Source of the DNA: Fibrobacter succinogenes
GTDB taxonomy: Bacteria > Fibrobacterota > Fibrobacteria > Fibrobacterales > Fibrobacteraceae
DNA length: 60,086 nt
Direction: 5' to 3'
Assembly (NCBI GenBank): GCA_902762305.1
Contig: CACWNW010000027.1
Location: forward strand, 1-60,086
Shown one piece after another: positions 1 through 7,566 of the stretch; position 1 is the first letter of the stretch, and every line of letters starts with the position of its first letter. Below the pieces are notes generated by a model, which had not been told where the DNA came from, made no database searches, and saw nothing but the letters and a program-made list of their open reading frames with translations. The position numbers were made by a program, and so were the translations under genes.

Positions 1-305
1 TTTTTTCCCGTCTGGAATCATCAAATTTCTAGTCAACATTATGGTCATTTTTAAATAGTTTTAGTGCTCTTTTGTTCACTACTTAATATACCTAATTTAG
101 TTAGGTTTGTCAATGGCCGTACAAAAAAAATTTTGACGGTCTTTACCCCCTGGTTCAACCTGTTAATTTTTTGTAAATTTTTGACGTCTGGGGATGAGCA
201 AAAAGCTCAAAACCAGGTCACAAAAAGTGGGCTTTTTAAGGCAAAAACAGGGTTTTAAATTGTGAGCTTTTTGTGAGACGTTAATCGAAAACCCAGTATC
301 TACGC
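1..305. other. AT-rich intergenic start of window, no credible gene
   Basis: No convincing coding region is visible. A 64-codon open frame at 64-258 has no ribosome binding site and a composition unlike the neighbouring genes. The notable content is a nested inverted repeat at 183-281, listed separately, lying just upstream of a CAU tRNA-like gene. The left edge is cut by the window, so an upstream gene could end nearby. Confidence 0.6.
183..281 (+). repeat. Nested inverted repeat upstream of the CAU tRNA
   Basis: GACGTCT at 183-189 can pair with AGACGT at 276-281. Inside it, CAAAAAGCTCA at 199-209 is the exact reverse complement of TGAGCTTTTTG at 263-273. A smaller hairpin, AAAAAG-TGGG-CTTTTT, lies inside the enclosed segment. 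Together these could fold into a branched RNA of about 100 nucleotides, or be paired protein-binding sites. No known RNA family is recognised. The arms are A/T rich, so some pairing may be fortuitous, but the coincidence of nested arms is suggestive. Confidence 0.4.
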
Positions 306-368
306 GGGACAGGGCAGAGCAGCGGACTCATAACCCGCGGGTTCCGGGTTCAAGTCCCGGAGGTCCCA
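306..368 (+). tRNA. tRNA with CAU anticodon (Met or Ile2), D arm truncated
   Basis: The 3' part is a good tRNA. The anticodon loop CTCATAA gives anticodon CAU, the T arm is CCGGG-TTCAAGT-CCCGG, and the acceptor 3' strand AGGTCCC is followed by discriminator A at 368. The 5' acceptor strand GGGAC (306-310) pairs with GTCCC, but only about six bases separate it from the AGAGCA that normally closes the D arm. Most of the D stem and loop is therefore missing, and the gene spans 63 nt rather than about 75. There is also an A-C mismatch at the base of the anticodon stem. CCA is not encoded. The T-loop flank resembles tRNA-Ile2 (lysidine type), but elongator Met is possible. It is either a decayed tRNA, a true minimal tRNA, or a sequence error. 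Confidence 0.55.
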
Positions 369-370
369 CG

Positions 371-408
371 AAAGGCTTGCAACTATAACGGTTGCAGGCC
401 TTTTTGTT
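371..408 (+). terminator. Rho-independent terminator after the CAU tRNA
   Basis: A 12-bp stem pairs AAGGCTTGCAAC (372-383) with GTTGCAGGCCTT (391-402), with one G-T wobble and a 7-nt loop, followed by a T tract. It sits three bases after the tRNA and would end its transcript. It may also act in the other direction on the CDF gene that converges from the right. Confidence 0.8.
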
Positions 409-468
409 TGTTCGTTGTTTGTTCGAATTTTGTTAAGTCGACTGCAAAGCAGGGGTGCCGGTCCGACC

Positions 469-1398
469 TCAGCGACTGATGGTCTTGATTTCTCCGCGCC
501 TTACGCGCTCCTCGCTGTACGGGTCGATGTGCACCAGCGCGTCGACGACGTTCTCGCCCGCGTCGATAAGCCGGCGTTCTACCTCTTCGGCGAGGTCGTG
601 TGCCGCAAGGAGCGACATCTCGGCGGGGACCACCACATGCAGGTCCACGTGCAGGTCCGACCCTACATAGCGCGAGCGGAACCCGTGGATGCTGATGACG
701 TTCGGGCTGGCAAGCGCAATCTCTTTCAACTTGCTGGCCACGTCCTCCGATGCGCCCGCGTCGGCCACCTGGTGGATTCCGGGCCATGCGATTTCGAAAC
801 CCGAATGCAGGATGAAGCAAGAGACGATGATGGCGCCGACGGAATCCGCGAACCAGAACTGCGGCATGGCTATCCCGAAGGCGACGGCGACCAGTACCGG
901 GATGGAACTGTAGGCGTCGCTCCTGTGGTGCCATGCGTTTGCCTCGAGCGCCTGGCTCCGGATCGCCTTGCCCTTGTTCCTCGTATAGCGGAACAGGACT
1001 TCCTTGATGATTATGGAAAGGGCGGCCATGACGGCTGCGATCCATTCGGGTTTCGACTGCACGCCGTCCTTGAGCGCGATGATGGCGTTGTAACCGAGCC
1101 CGAGGCCTACGGCGCATACGGCAAGCCCGATGCCCACCGTAATGAGCGTCTCGAAGCGCCTGTGCCCGTAGGGGTGTTCCGCATCCGGGGGCGAGTTCCA
1201 GAATTTGGACCCCACGATAATCGCGATGTCGGTAATGAAGTCCGATGCGCTGTGGATGGCGTCGGCCACGAGTGCCTGCGACCCGCCGAAATAGCCCGCA
1301 AAGAACTTGCCTACCGAGAGCGCGGCGTTCCAGCCGAGCCCTACCCAGGTCACGCGGCGGACATCGCCGCCATTGTCTTCCTTGCGTACGCGCGTCAT
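469..1398 (-). CDS. Cation diffusion facilitator (CDF) family metal transporter
   Basis: A 309-residue inner-membrane transporter expected to export divalent metals (Zn, Fe, Mn or similar) in exchange for protons. The family signature is clear: HSASDFITD near residue 47 supplies the helix-II metal site, followed by HPYGHRRFE at the cytoplasmic turn. Several hydrophobic helices follow, with a conserved HHRSD that would form the helix-V site, and a C-terminal cytoplasmic domain rich in His/Asp/Glu (HIDP, HVDLHVVV) as in FieF/MamM. Length fits the family. The start is supported by GAGGGGC six to seven bases upstream of ATG. It is divergent from the adaptor gene at 1506, across about 107 bp. Metal specificity cannot be read from the sequence. 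Confidence 0.92.
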   Translation of the reverse strand: MTRVRKEDNGGDVRRVTWVGLGWNAALSVGKFFAGYFGGSQALVADAIHSASDFITDIAIIVGSKFWNSPPDAEHPYGHRRFETLITVGIGLAVCAVGLGLGYNAIIALKDGVQSKPEWIAAVMAALSIIIKEVLFRYTRNKGKAIRSQALEANAWHHRSDAYSSIPVLVAVAFGIAMPQFWFADSVGAIIVSCFILHSGFEIAWPGIHQVADAGASEDVASKLKEIALASPNVISIHGFRSRYVGSDLHVDLHVVVPAEMSLLAAHDLAEEVERRLIDAGENVVDALVHIDPYSEERVRRGEIKTISR

Positions 1399-1505
1399 TG
1401 CCCCTCAAACTAGCAAAAAAGCCTATCCGGTGCAACCTTGCGGTAAAGCCGTGCATCTAATGTGTGTTGAAACGGTATGGTACTTTCTATTTTTAGGTCG
1501 CACTT

Positions 1506-2864
1506 ATGAATAAGTTTTTGAAGAAGTTTCTGAAATTGCTTGTCGTTCTCGCCGTTCTCGCAGGCATCGCCTACGGGGTTAAATTTTTCTTCTTTACCGA
1601 GAAGGCAAGTGACGCCGCGGGTTCGCTCGTGAGCGCGAAGGTCACGCAGACCACGATCTCCACTACGATTTCTGCGACGGGTACGCTCGAGCCGGTGGAC
1701 CAGGTGGAAGTGGGCACGCAGGTTTCGGGCGATATCGCGAAAATCTACGTCGACTTCAATTCCAAGGTCAAGAAGGGCCAGGTCATCGCCGAGCTCGACA
1801 AGTCGAAGCTGAAGGCGACGCTCACGCAGAGCGAGATCGCCTACCGCAGTGCCGTGAACGACTACAAGTACAAGGAATCCACCTATAACCGCGTGAAGAA
1901 ACTTTCCGAGAGCAACGCCGCAAGCGCGGTGGAACTCGAGACCGCCGAGTACAACATGAATTCGGCGAAGCTTTCCGTGGAACGCAGCAAGAACGAGGTG
2001 AACCAGGCTAGGCTCAACTTGAGCTACGCGACTATCAAGAGCCCCATCGATGGCGTGGTGCTGAAGCGCGCCGTGGAAGTGGGCCAGACCGTGGCCGCCT
2101 CCATGAGTACGCCTACGCTGTTCGTGATTGCAAAGGATTTGAGCCAGATGAAGGTGATGGCCGCCATTGACGAGGCCGACATCGGGCAGGTGAAGCAGGG
2201 GCAGCGCGTGACGTTTACTGTCGACGCCTTCCAGGAAGACAAGTTCAAGGGCTCCGTGCAGGAGGTCCGCCTGAATCCGACCACCACGAGCAACGTGGTG
2301 ACCTACACCGTGGTGATTACTGCCGAGAATCCGGACCAGAAACTCCTCCCCGGCATGACGGCGACCTGCACCATCGTGACGCAGGAAGTCGAAGATGCCA
2401 TCGCGATTCCCGTGAAGGCGCTCAAGTTCACGCCCGCCGAAGGGACCCCGATGGCGGACCCGAGGGACATGCCGCGCCCGCCGCGCCCCGAAGGTGGCGA
2501 TTTCGCGAAGGGAGATTTCCCGCCCCCGCCGCCCGACATGGGCGCAGGCGGCCCGCCCCCAGGCGGCCCTGGCGGATTCGGCCCGCCGGGTGGCGGCAAG
2601 GGAGGAAAGGCCGTATTCAAGAAGCGCACCGGCGCAAAGAAGCCCTCGGGCGATCATGTGTGGGTCAGCATCGACGGGAAGGCGGCCCCCCGCAGGGTCA
2701 AGACCGGCATCAGCGATGGCGTGAATATTCAAATCCTGAAGGGACTCTCCGTCGGCGATTCCGTGGTCGTGAGCCAGGAAACCATCAGCGCTGCGAAGAG
2801 CGAAAAGTCCTCGACGAGCAACCCCTTCATGCCCGGCCCCCCGGGGAAGAAAAAGAAGAAGTAA
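1506..2864 (+). CDS. MacA/HlyD-type periplasmic adaptor (membrane fusion protein)
   Basis: A 452-residue adaptor with an N-terminal membrane anchor (about residues 8-30). A biotinyl-lipoyl half follows (VEVGTQVSGDIAKIYV), then an alpha-helical hairpin, and the returning lipoyl half and beta-barrel (TIKSPIDGVVLKR, VTFTVDAFQEDKFKG). The family links an inner-membrane pump to a TolC-like channel. Residues about 315-375 are an unusual Pro/Gly-rich insertion (repeated PPP and GGP) ahead of a final beta domain containing DHVWVSIDGKA; this is longer than in typical MacA. The C-terminus is basic (KKKKK). No MacB-like ABC pump or TolC gene is adjacent, and a terminator follows directly. It therefore looks like an orphan adaptor whose partner lies elsewhere. 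Confidence 0.85.
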   Translation: MNKFLKKFLKLLVVLAVLAGIAYGVKFFFFTEKASDAAGSLVSAKVTQTTISTTISATGTLEPVDQVEVGTQVSGDIAKIYVDFNSKVKKGQVIAELDKSKLKATLTQSEIAYRSAVNDYKYKESTYNRVKKLSESNAASAVELETAEYNMNSAKLSVERSKNEVNQARLNLSYATIKSPIDGVVLKRAVEVGQTVAASMSTPTLFVIAKDLSQMKVMAAIDEADIGQVKQGQRVTFTVDAFQEDKFKGSVQEVRLNPTTTSNVVTYTVVITAENPDQKLLPGMTATCTIVTQEVEDAIAIPVKALKFTPAEGTPMADPRDMPRPPRPEGGDFAKGDFPPPPPDMGAGGPPPGGPGGFGPPGGGKGGKAVFKKRTGAKKPSGDHVWVSIDGKAAPRRVKTGISDGVNIQILKGLSVGDSVVVSQETISAAKSEKSSTSNPFMPGPPGKKKKK

Positions 2865-2901
2865 GGCGTCCGCCCAATCTCCATTACCCAAATACAAACA
2901 A

Positions 2902-2928
2902 GTCCGCCCGAAGGCGGACCCGTTTTGT
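2902..2928 (+). terminator. Rho-independent terminator
   Basis: A GTCCGCC-CGAA-GGCGGAC hairpin (2902-2919) is followed by CCGTTTTGTTC. It lies 38 bases after the adaptor gene and between two converging genes. Confidence 0.75.
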
Positions 2929-2950
2929 TCAGATTGGATTTTTTTGCGGT

Positions 2951-4900
2951 TTATCCCTTCTCGTACCTCACGTAGGCAAATCGCCTGCTGTCGGGCGCCC
3001 AGGAGTTTACGTTGATGGTTCCCTGGCCGCCGAATAGCTTGAGGAGGGTGCGGGGCTTGCTCCAGCCGGTTTCATCGCAGCCGGTCATGAGCCGGATTTC
3101 CACAGTCTTGTTGGGTACGTGTTCGCCGGGGCGAACGTCGCGCTCGTGGTAGGCGAGCATCACGACCTTCGTGCGGTCGGGGGAGATGTGCGGGAACCAG
3201 GTGTTCCAATGCGCATCGAACGTCATCTGCGTCTGTTCGGAACCGTCGGCCTTCATGCGCCAGGCCTGCATGCGGCCCGTGCGTACCGAGTTGAACCAGA
3301 TGTATTCGCCGTCGCAGTCGTATTCCGGGCCGTCGTTCAGCCCGAATGCAGTCGTGAGCTGCGCTTCGTTTCCGCCTGCGGCAGGAATCGTGTAGATGTC
3401 GTATTCACCGTCCCGTTCGGCGCAGTACGCGAGCGTCTTGCCGTCGGCGGTAATGCCGTGCAGGTAGCTCGGGGCGAGCGGCGTCACGAGTTCCGGCATG
3501 CGACCGTCGAAGAAAATCTTGTAGATGCGCGAAAGGCCGTCTTCCTTGGTGTGGTGGCTTACGTACAGGCCCTCGCCATCCGGGGAAAGCACGTGGTCGT
3601 TGTTGCAGTTGTTCACGAAGTGGCTCGGTACTTCGGTAATCGTGCCCGTGGCGATTTCAAATCTGTAGATGCGGCCTTCGCTGTTGTACGTGAGAAACTT
3701 CCCGTCGGCGCTCCAGTTGGGAGCCTCGATTACGCAGTCGAATTCCTTGAGCAGCTTCGATTCGCCGGTCTCGATGTCGAAAATTTCGAGGAAGGACTTG
3801 TCGCCGCTGCGGTCCCAGACTTCGCCCGGGCTGAGCTCGAACGGGTACGACACACCCCACTGTGCGCGGAGGCCATCCATCTGCGTCATTATCTGCATGG
3901 TCTTGCTGTGCGGCATCTCGGGGCATTCTTTGAGGCCTTTCTCGAGGGCGGCCTTGCAGCCCAGCACTTCGTATTCGTAGCAGTTCTCGATGCGGGACGG
4001 CTTCACGGATTCCACTAGGTTTCCGGCGACATCGAACAGCTGGATTTCTTCCATGTCGTTGAGGTTGTGCACGCGGATAAAGCCCGCGGTTCCGTAAATC
4101 ACGCCTTCGTTATGGAGCGGTGCCACCATGGACGTCTTGAGATGCGCAACTTGCCCGCCGGCATATGTGAGGTCAATCCAGTCCGTAGCATCGACACCCG
4201 TATGGAACTTGACGCACTTCGTCTTCGTCTGTATGATATGGTTCGCGACGCAGTCCTTACCGGCGACGCTTCCCGAAACAGCATCTTCGCGACCGACCCT
4301 GCAAATAGCATCGTCCGTCAAGAAGAGGTCCGCGAACGTGAGGCTGTAAATGCCTAAGTCGAGCAGGGCGCCGCCTGCGAGTTCTGGCTTGTGCAGGCGA
4401 CCGATATGCGAAAGCGGCATCGAGAAGTCTGCCTCAACGCTTTCGACCTTGCCGATTTTCGCGGCCAAAATCCAGTCCTTCACCATCTGCACCGCGGGCA
4501 AGAATCGGGTCCACATGGCCTCGCACAGGAATACTCCCTTCTCTTCGGCGAGTGCGGTCACTTCAGAGGCGAGCAATGCGTTTGCGGTAAAGGCCTTCTC
4601 TACGAGCAGGTTCTTGCCGTGTTCTAGACAAAGTAAAATATTGCTGTAGTGTTCGGAGTGCGGGGTTGCAATGTAAATCAGGTCCACATCCGTATCTTTA
4701 GCGAGTTCTTCGTAGCTGCCATAGGCACGGCCGAACCCGTATTCGCGGGCGAACTTTTCCGCCTTGTCGGGCGTACGCGATGCCACGGCGTAACATTCTA
4801 CGCCCATGCCGCGCTTTTCGAGAGTCTTGACCGCCGCGGCCATCTTGGTCGCGATGTGCCCGCATCCTAGAATTCCGAACCGGAGAACCTTGTTGTCCAT
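2951..4900 (-). CDS. Gfo/Idh/MocA oxidoreductase fused to a TolB-like beta-propeller
   Basis: A 649-residue two-domain protein. Residues 1 to about 355 are a Gfo/Idh/MocA NAD(P)-dependent sugar oxidoreductase. They carry the Rossmann motif GILGCGHIATKM and the region ATPHSEHYSNILLCLEHGKN. The loop LLVEKAF stands where most members have EKP. Residues about 356-649 contain repeated PD40/TolB-like blade motifs (APNWSADGKFLTYNS, LSPDGEGLYVS, ITADGKTLAYCAERDGEYD, SPDRTKVVMLAY, APDSRRFAYVRY). No signal peptide is visible, so the propeller is probably cytoplasmic. The ATG at 4900 is chosen over an upstream one because AAGAGGT lies just before it. It is divergent from scpA. The usual family is a single 330-380 residue domain, so the fusion is notable; the substrate is unknown. 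Confidence 0.85.
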   Translation of the reverse strand: MDNKVLRFGILGCGHIATKMAAAVKTLEKRGMGVECYAVASRTPDKAEKFAREYGFGRAYGSYEELAKDTDVDLIYIATPHSEHYSNILLCLEHGKNLLVEKAFTANALLASEVTALAEEKGVFLCEAMWTRFLPAVQMVKDWILAAKIGKVESVEADFSMPLSHIGRLHKPELAGGALLDLGIYSLTFADLFLTDDAICRVGREDAVSGSVAGKDCVANHIIQTKTKCVKFHTGVDATDWIDLTYAGGQVAHLKTSMVAPLHNEGVIYGTAGFIRVHNLNDMEEIQLFDVAGNLVESVKPSRIENCYEYEVLGCKAALEKGLKECPEMPHSKTMQIMTQMDGLRAQWGVSYPFELSPGEVWDRSGDKSFLEIFDIETGESKLLKEFDCVIEAPNWSADGKFLTYNSEGRIYRFEIATGTITEVPSHFVNNCNNDHVLSPDGEGLYVSHHTKEDGLSRIYKIFFDGRMPELVTPLAPSYLHGITADGKTLAYCAERDGEYDIYTIPAAGGNEAQLTTAFGLNDGPEYDCDGEYIWFNSVRTGRMQAWRMKADGSEQTQMTFDAHWNTWFPHISPDRTKVVMLAYHERDVRPGEHVPNKTVEIRLMTGCDETGWSKPRTLLKLFGGQGTINVNSWAPDSRRFAYVRYEKG

Positions 4901-5009
4901 TTTGTACCTCTTACACATCCAAAATACTCTTTTTATGGGCGAATCGGCGGCACCGGGCGTATATAAATGGACTCCAGTGTAAACAGTTTATTTCTACATT
5001 TCGGTTTGG

Positions 5010-6437
5010 ATGACTGATATCGAAGATCTGGAAGACTACGAGGTACGCATTGGTTCGTTCAACGGGCCGATGGACTTGCTCGTGTACCTGGTCCAGAAGA
5101 AGGAAATGTCCCTGGACCAGATTCCCATCGCGGAAATCGCGGACGACTTCCTCGCCTGGGTCAACAAGATCGGGGTGACCGACCTTTCGAAGGCGGGCGA
5201 CTTCCTCTATATGGCGAGCCGCCTGATGGCTCTCAAGGTGCAGGAACTGCTCCCGGCCGAAGAACGCGACCCCGAACTCGTCGAAGAATATAATGCCGAC
5301 CGCGAAAAGCTCATGCAGGAGATGCTGGAGTACCAGCGCTACAAGCAGGTCGCGGGCGGACTCCAGGACATGGAAGGCAAGAACTTCGGTACATATAGCC
5401 GTGGCCGCCTTGAAAAGACGCAGAGCGACGAGGATACGCTTGCCGATGCGAATATCTGGCAGCTTTTCCGTGCTTACCAGAAGAGCCTCAAGACAAAGAT
5501 TTCGGATACGGTCCACCATATCGAACTCGACTACGTGACCATCCAGGACCGCCAGCAGGCGATTAACAACTACCTCAGCGTGAACGGTCGCGCGCTGTTT
5601 GAGGACCTGCTCGACAACGACAGCCACCCCATCGTGGCGGCGGTGACCTTCATGGCTCTCCTGGAAATGATCAAGACCGACGATGTCGTGTTCCGCCAGA
5701 GCGAACTTTTCGGCCCCATCTGGATTTACCGCAAGAAGAACAATGCGGAGTATGCCGACGAGATGGCGCGCGAGACGGTGTTCTATTCGAAGGACCCCGA
5801 TGTGAAGCCGGGCCTTGTCGAGGAAATCCGCAATATGGCGCTGGCGCGCTCGCAGGCCGGTAGCGTGGGCGATATCGCGGCCGTGATGAAGGAAGCCGTG
5901 CTCTGGACTACGCGCGGCAGGGACGTGACCGAAGATGACCTGCAGGCCATGCTCGAGGGCCGCGAAGACCTGAGCGAAGTCCAGGAGAATCCGTTCGCCG
6001 AGATGATGCGCGAAGACGAAGCTGCCGAGGCGGCGATGTCGAACGTTGCGACTGCAGATGCTCCTGCTGAACCGGCGCCTGCTGAATCAGTGCCGGCCGA
6101 TACCGCCGCTGCACCAGCAGGAGAAACTCCTGCCGAAGCGGAGCTTGCCGAAACAATGCCCGCCGAAAATCCCGCTCCAGTTGAAGAGCCGGCGCCAGCC
6201 GAACCCGAGAATAGCTATGCCGCGCCTGCCGAAGAACCGGCCCCTGTTGAAGAACCCGCCGAAGAATCGGGTTCACTGCCCGAGCCGCCTGCAGAACCGC
6301 AGATGAGCGACGAGGAATTCGAAGAGTTCATGAAAAAGGCCCAGGCGTTCTACGACACCCAGGCTCAAGATGATTCGGGTTCTCCCGAAGACGATGACGA
6401 ATTCCCGTCCTTGGAAGTCCATTCCGGCGACGACTAG
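5010..6437 (+). CDS. scpA: Segregation and condensation protein A
   Basis: ScpA is the kleisin subunit of the SMC-ScpAB condensin that organises and segregates the chromosome. The N-terminal signature is clear: FNGPMDLLVYLVQKKEMS and IAEIADDFL, followed by the helical segment DFLYMASRLMALKVQELL, which binds the SMC neck. A middle region and a winged-helix-like region run to about residue 330. From about residue 335 to the end is a low-complexity Ala/Pro/Glu tail (repeats of PAEPA, APAE, EEPAP) ending in an acidic stretch, which is not part of standard ScpA (about 250 residues). scpB, often adjacent to scpA, is not in this window. No strong ribosome binding site precedes the ATG. Confidence 0.9.
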   Translation: MTDIEDLEDYEVRIGSFNGPMDLLVYLVQKKEMSLDQIPIAEIADDFLAWVNKIGVTDLSKAGDFLYMASRLMALKVQELLPAEERDPELVEEYNADREKLMQEMLEYQRYKQVAGGLQDMEGKNFGTYSRGRLEKTQSDEDTLADANIWQLFRAYQKSLKTKISDTVHHIELDYVTIQDRQQAINNYLSVNGRALFEDLLDNDSHPIVAAVTFMALLEMIKTDDVVFRQSELFGPIWIYRKKNNAEYADEMARETVFYSKDPDVKPGLVEEIRNMALARSQAGSVGDIAAVMKEAVLWTTRGRDVTEDDLQAMLEGREDLSEVQENPFAEMMREDEAAEAAMSNVATADAPAEPAPAESVPADTAAAPAGETPAEAELAETMPAENPAPVEEPAPAEPENSYAAPAEEPAPVEEPAEESGSLPEPPAEPQMSDEEFEEFMKKAQAFYDTQAQDDSGSPEDDDEFPSLEVHSGDD

Positions 6438-6454
6438 AGGTTGCGCGGAATTAA

Positions 6455-6739
6455 TTAATCCCAGTTGATGCTCGGCGGAGGATCCTTCAGGTCCTTGTTC
6501 TGTTTTGCTGCCTCGAATTTCTTTTCTAGGAGTTCCGCGCGGTTTTTCTGCGCTTCTTTCGCTGCTGCGAACTTCGCTTCCAGATCGGAGGAGCGGGACT
6601 TCTGTTCTTTCAGGAAGTCGTCGAACGACTTGACTTCCTTCTTGTATTCCTTGTGTGAAAGCACTTCGCCCGTATCGGCATCCACCACGATTTCGCCCTT
6701 GCACATGGGGCATTCGATGGTAAGCGTCTTTACCGCCAT
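6455..6739 (-). CDS. Small CxxC coiled-coil protein, function unknown
   Basis: A 94-residue protein beginning MAVKTLTIECPMCKGEIVVD, so it has a single CPMC knuckle like half of a zinc ribbon, then a charged Lys/Glu/Ala helix (about residues 30-80) likely to form a coiled coil. It starts eight bases after the metallopeptidase gene ends on the same strand, so the two are probably cotranscribed. Only one CxxC is present, so zinc binding would need a dimer or a partner. The family is not recognised. Confidence 0.75.
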   Translation of the reverse strand: MAVKTLTIECPMCKGEIVVDADTGEVLSHKEYKKEVKSFDDFLKEQKSRSSDLEAKFAAAKEAQKNRAELLEKKFEAAKQNKDLKDPPPSINWD

Positions 6740-6747
6740 AAAACCTC

Positions 6748-7461
6748 CTAGTCCCTTCGCCCGCCGATAAGGCCTGCGCGGTATGCCCAGTAGAGTAGCT
6801 GGAGAATGGAACTGATGGCGGCCGCCACGTAGGTGAGGCCCGCGGCAAACAGCACGCCCGAAACGGTATTGTATTCGCGGCCTTGTGCCACCACGTCCAT
6901 GCGGGCGAGCGCCTTCTTGGCACGCGAACTCGCGTCGAATTCAACGGGAACGGTCACGAGGGTGAAAATCGTAGTGAGGGCGAACAGGAGCACGCCGATG
7001 ATGGCGATGGGCTGGCCGAACGCCTTCCCGAGTCCCATGAGCATGATGCCGATAATCACGAGCCACGGCCCGAGCGTGCTGCCCACGTTTGCGGCGGGGA
7101 CAATGAAAGAACGTAGCCACATCGGGAAGTATCCCTGCGCGTGCTGGATGGCATGGCCCACTTCGTGCGCGGCGACACCCGCGGCGCTCGCGTTGCGCCC
7201 GTAGTACACTTCTTTCGAGAGGTTGAGCGTCTTGTTCAGCGGGTTGTAATGGTCCGAGAGGAATCCCTGGTGCATGAGCACCTTCACGTCGGTAATGCCC
7301 GCATCCATGAGGATTGCCTTTGCCACGTCGGCGCCGGTAAGGCCGCTCGAGATGTTCACCTTCTGGCCCGCATTGAAACGGGACTTGACGAGCAGCGATA
7401 CGCCACCCGAGAGGGCGAGTGTCACAATGAGAATCATCATGTAAAGTGGATCAAAGTACAT
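6748..7461 (-). CDS. YugP-type membrane zinc metallopeptidase
   Basis: A 237-residue membrane protease of the neutral zinc metallopeptidase family typified by Bacillus YugP. An N-terminal transmembrane helix (about residues 7-24) is followed by the cytoplasmic-side catalytic motif HEVGHAIQH (HExxH) near residue 105, and then by two or three further hydrophobic helices (FIVPAANVGSTLGPWLVIIGIML and the GVLLFALTTIFTLVTVPVEF region). The segment VEFDASSRAKKAL after the last helix is typical of the family. Substrate is unknown; a role in membrane protein quality control is inferred from the M48-like fold. It is the first gene of a pair with the CxxC protein. Confidence 0.88.
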   Translation of the reverse strand: MYFDPLYMMILIVTLALSGGVSLLVKSRFNAGQKVNISSGLTGADVAKAILMDAGITDVKVLMHQGFLSDHYNPLNKTLNLSKEVYYGRNASAAGVAAHEVGHAIQHAQGYFPMWLRSFIVPAANVGSTLGPWLVIIGIMLMGLGKAFGQPIAIIGVLLFALTTIFTLVTVPVEFDASSRAKKALARMDVVAQGREYNTVSGVLFAAGLTYVAAAISSILQLLYWAYRAGLIGGRRD

Positions 7462-7500
7462 TTGTATTTCCTCGATAAGATATTTTACATCATAAATGTA

Positions 7501-7537
7501 TAAAAACAGAGCCGGAAAGGAAAGCTTCCTATCCGGC
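7501..7537 (-). terminator. Rho-independent terminator of the export operon
   Basis: On the minus strand GCCGGA and TCCGGC (7511-7537) close a stem whose inner part AGGAA/TTCC also pairs, followed by a T-rich tract (7501-7509). It lies 30 bases after the last permease gene. Confidence 0.75.
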
Positions 7538-7566
7538 GTATTCGCATTCCATCATAAAATGGCGGG

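Noticed and set aside
64-258. A 64-codon open frame at the window start
   Set aside because: No ribosome binding site, atypical composition and overlap with the nested inverted repeat.
1410-2897. A 495-codon minus-strand open frame over the adaptor gene
   Set aside because: Antisense shadow, rich in His/Arg/Gly, no start signal.
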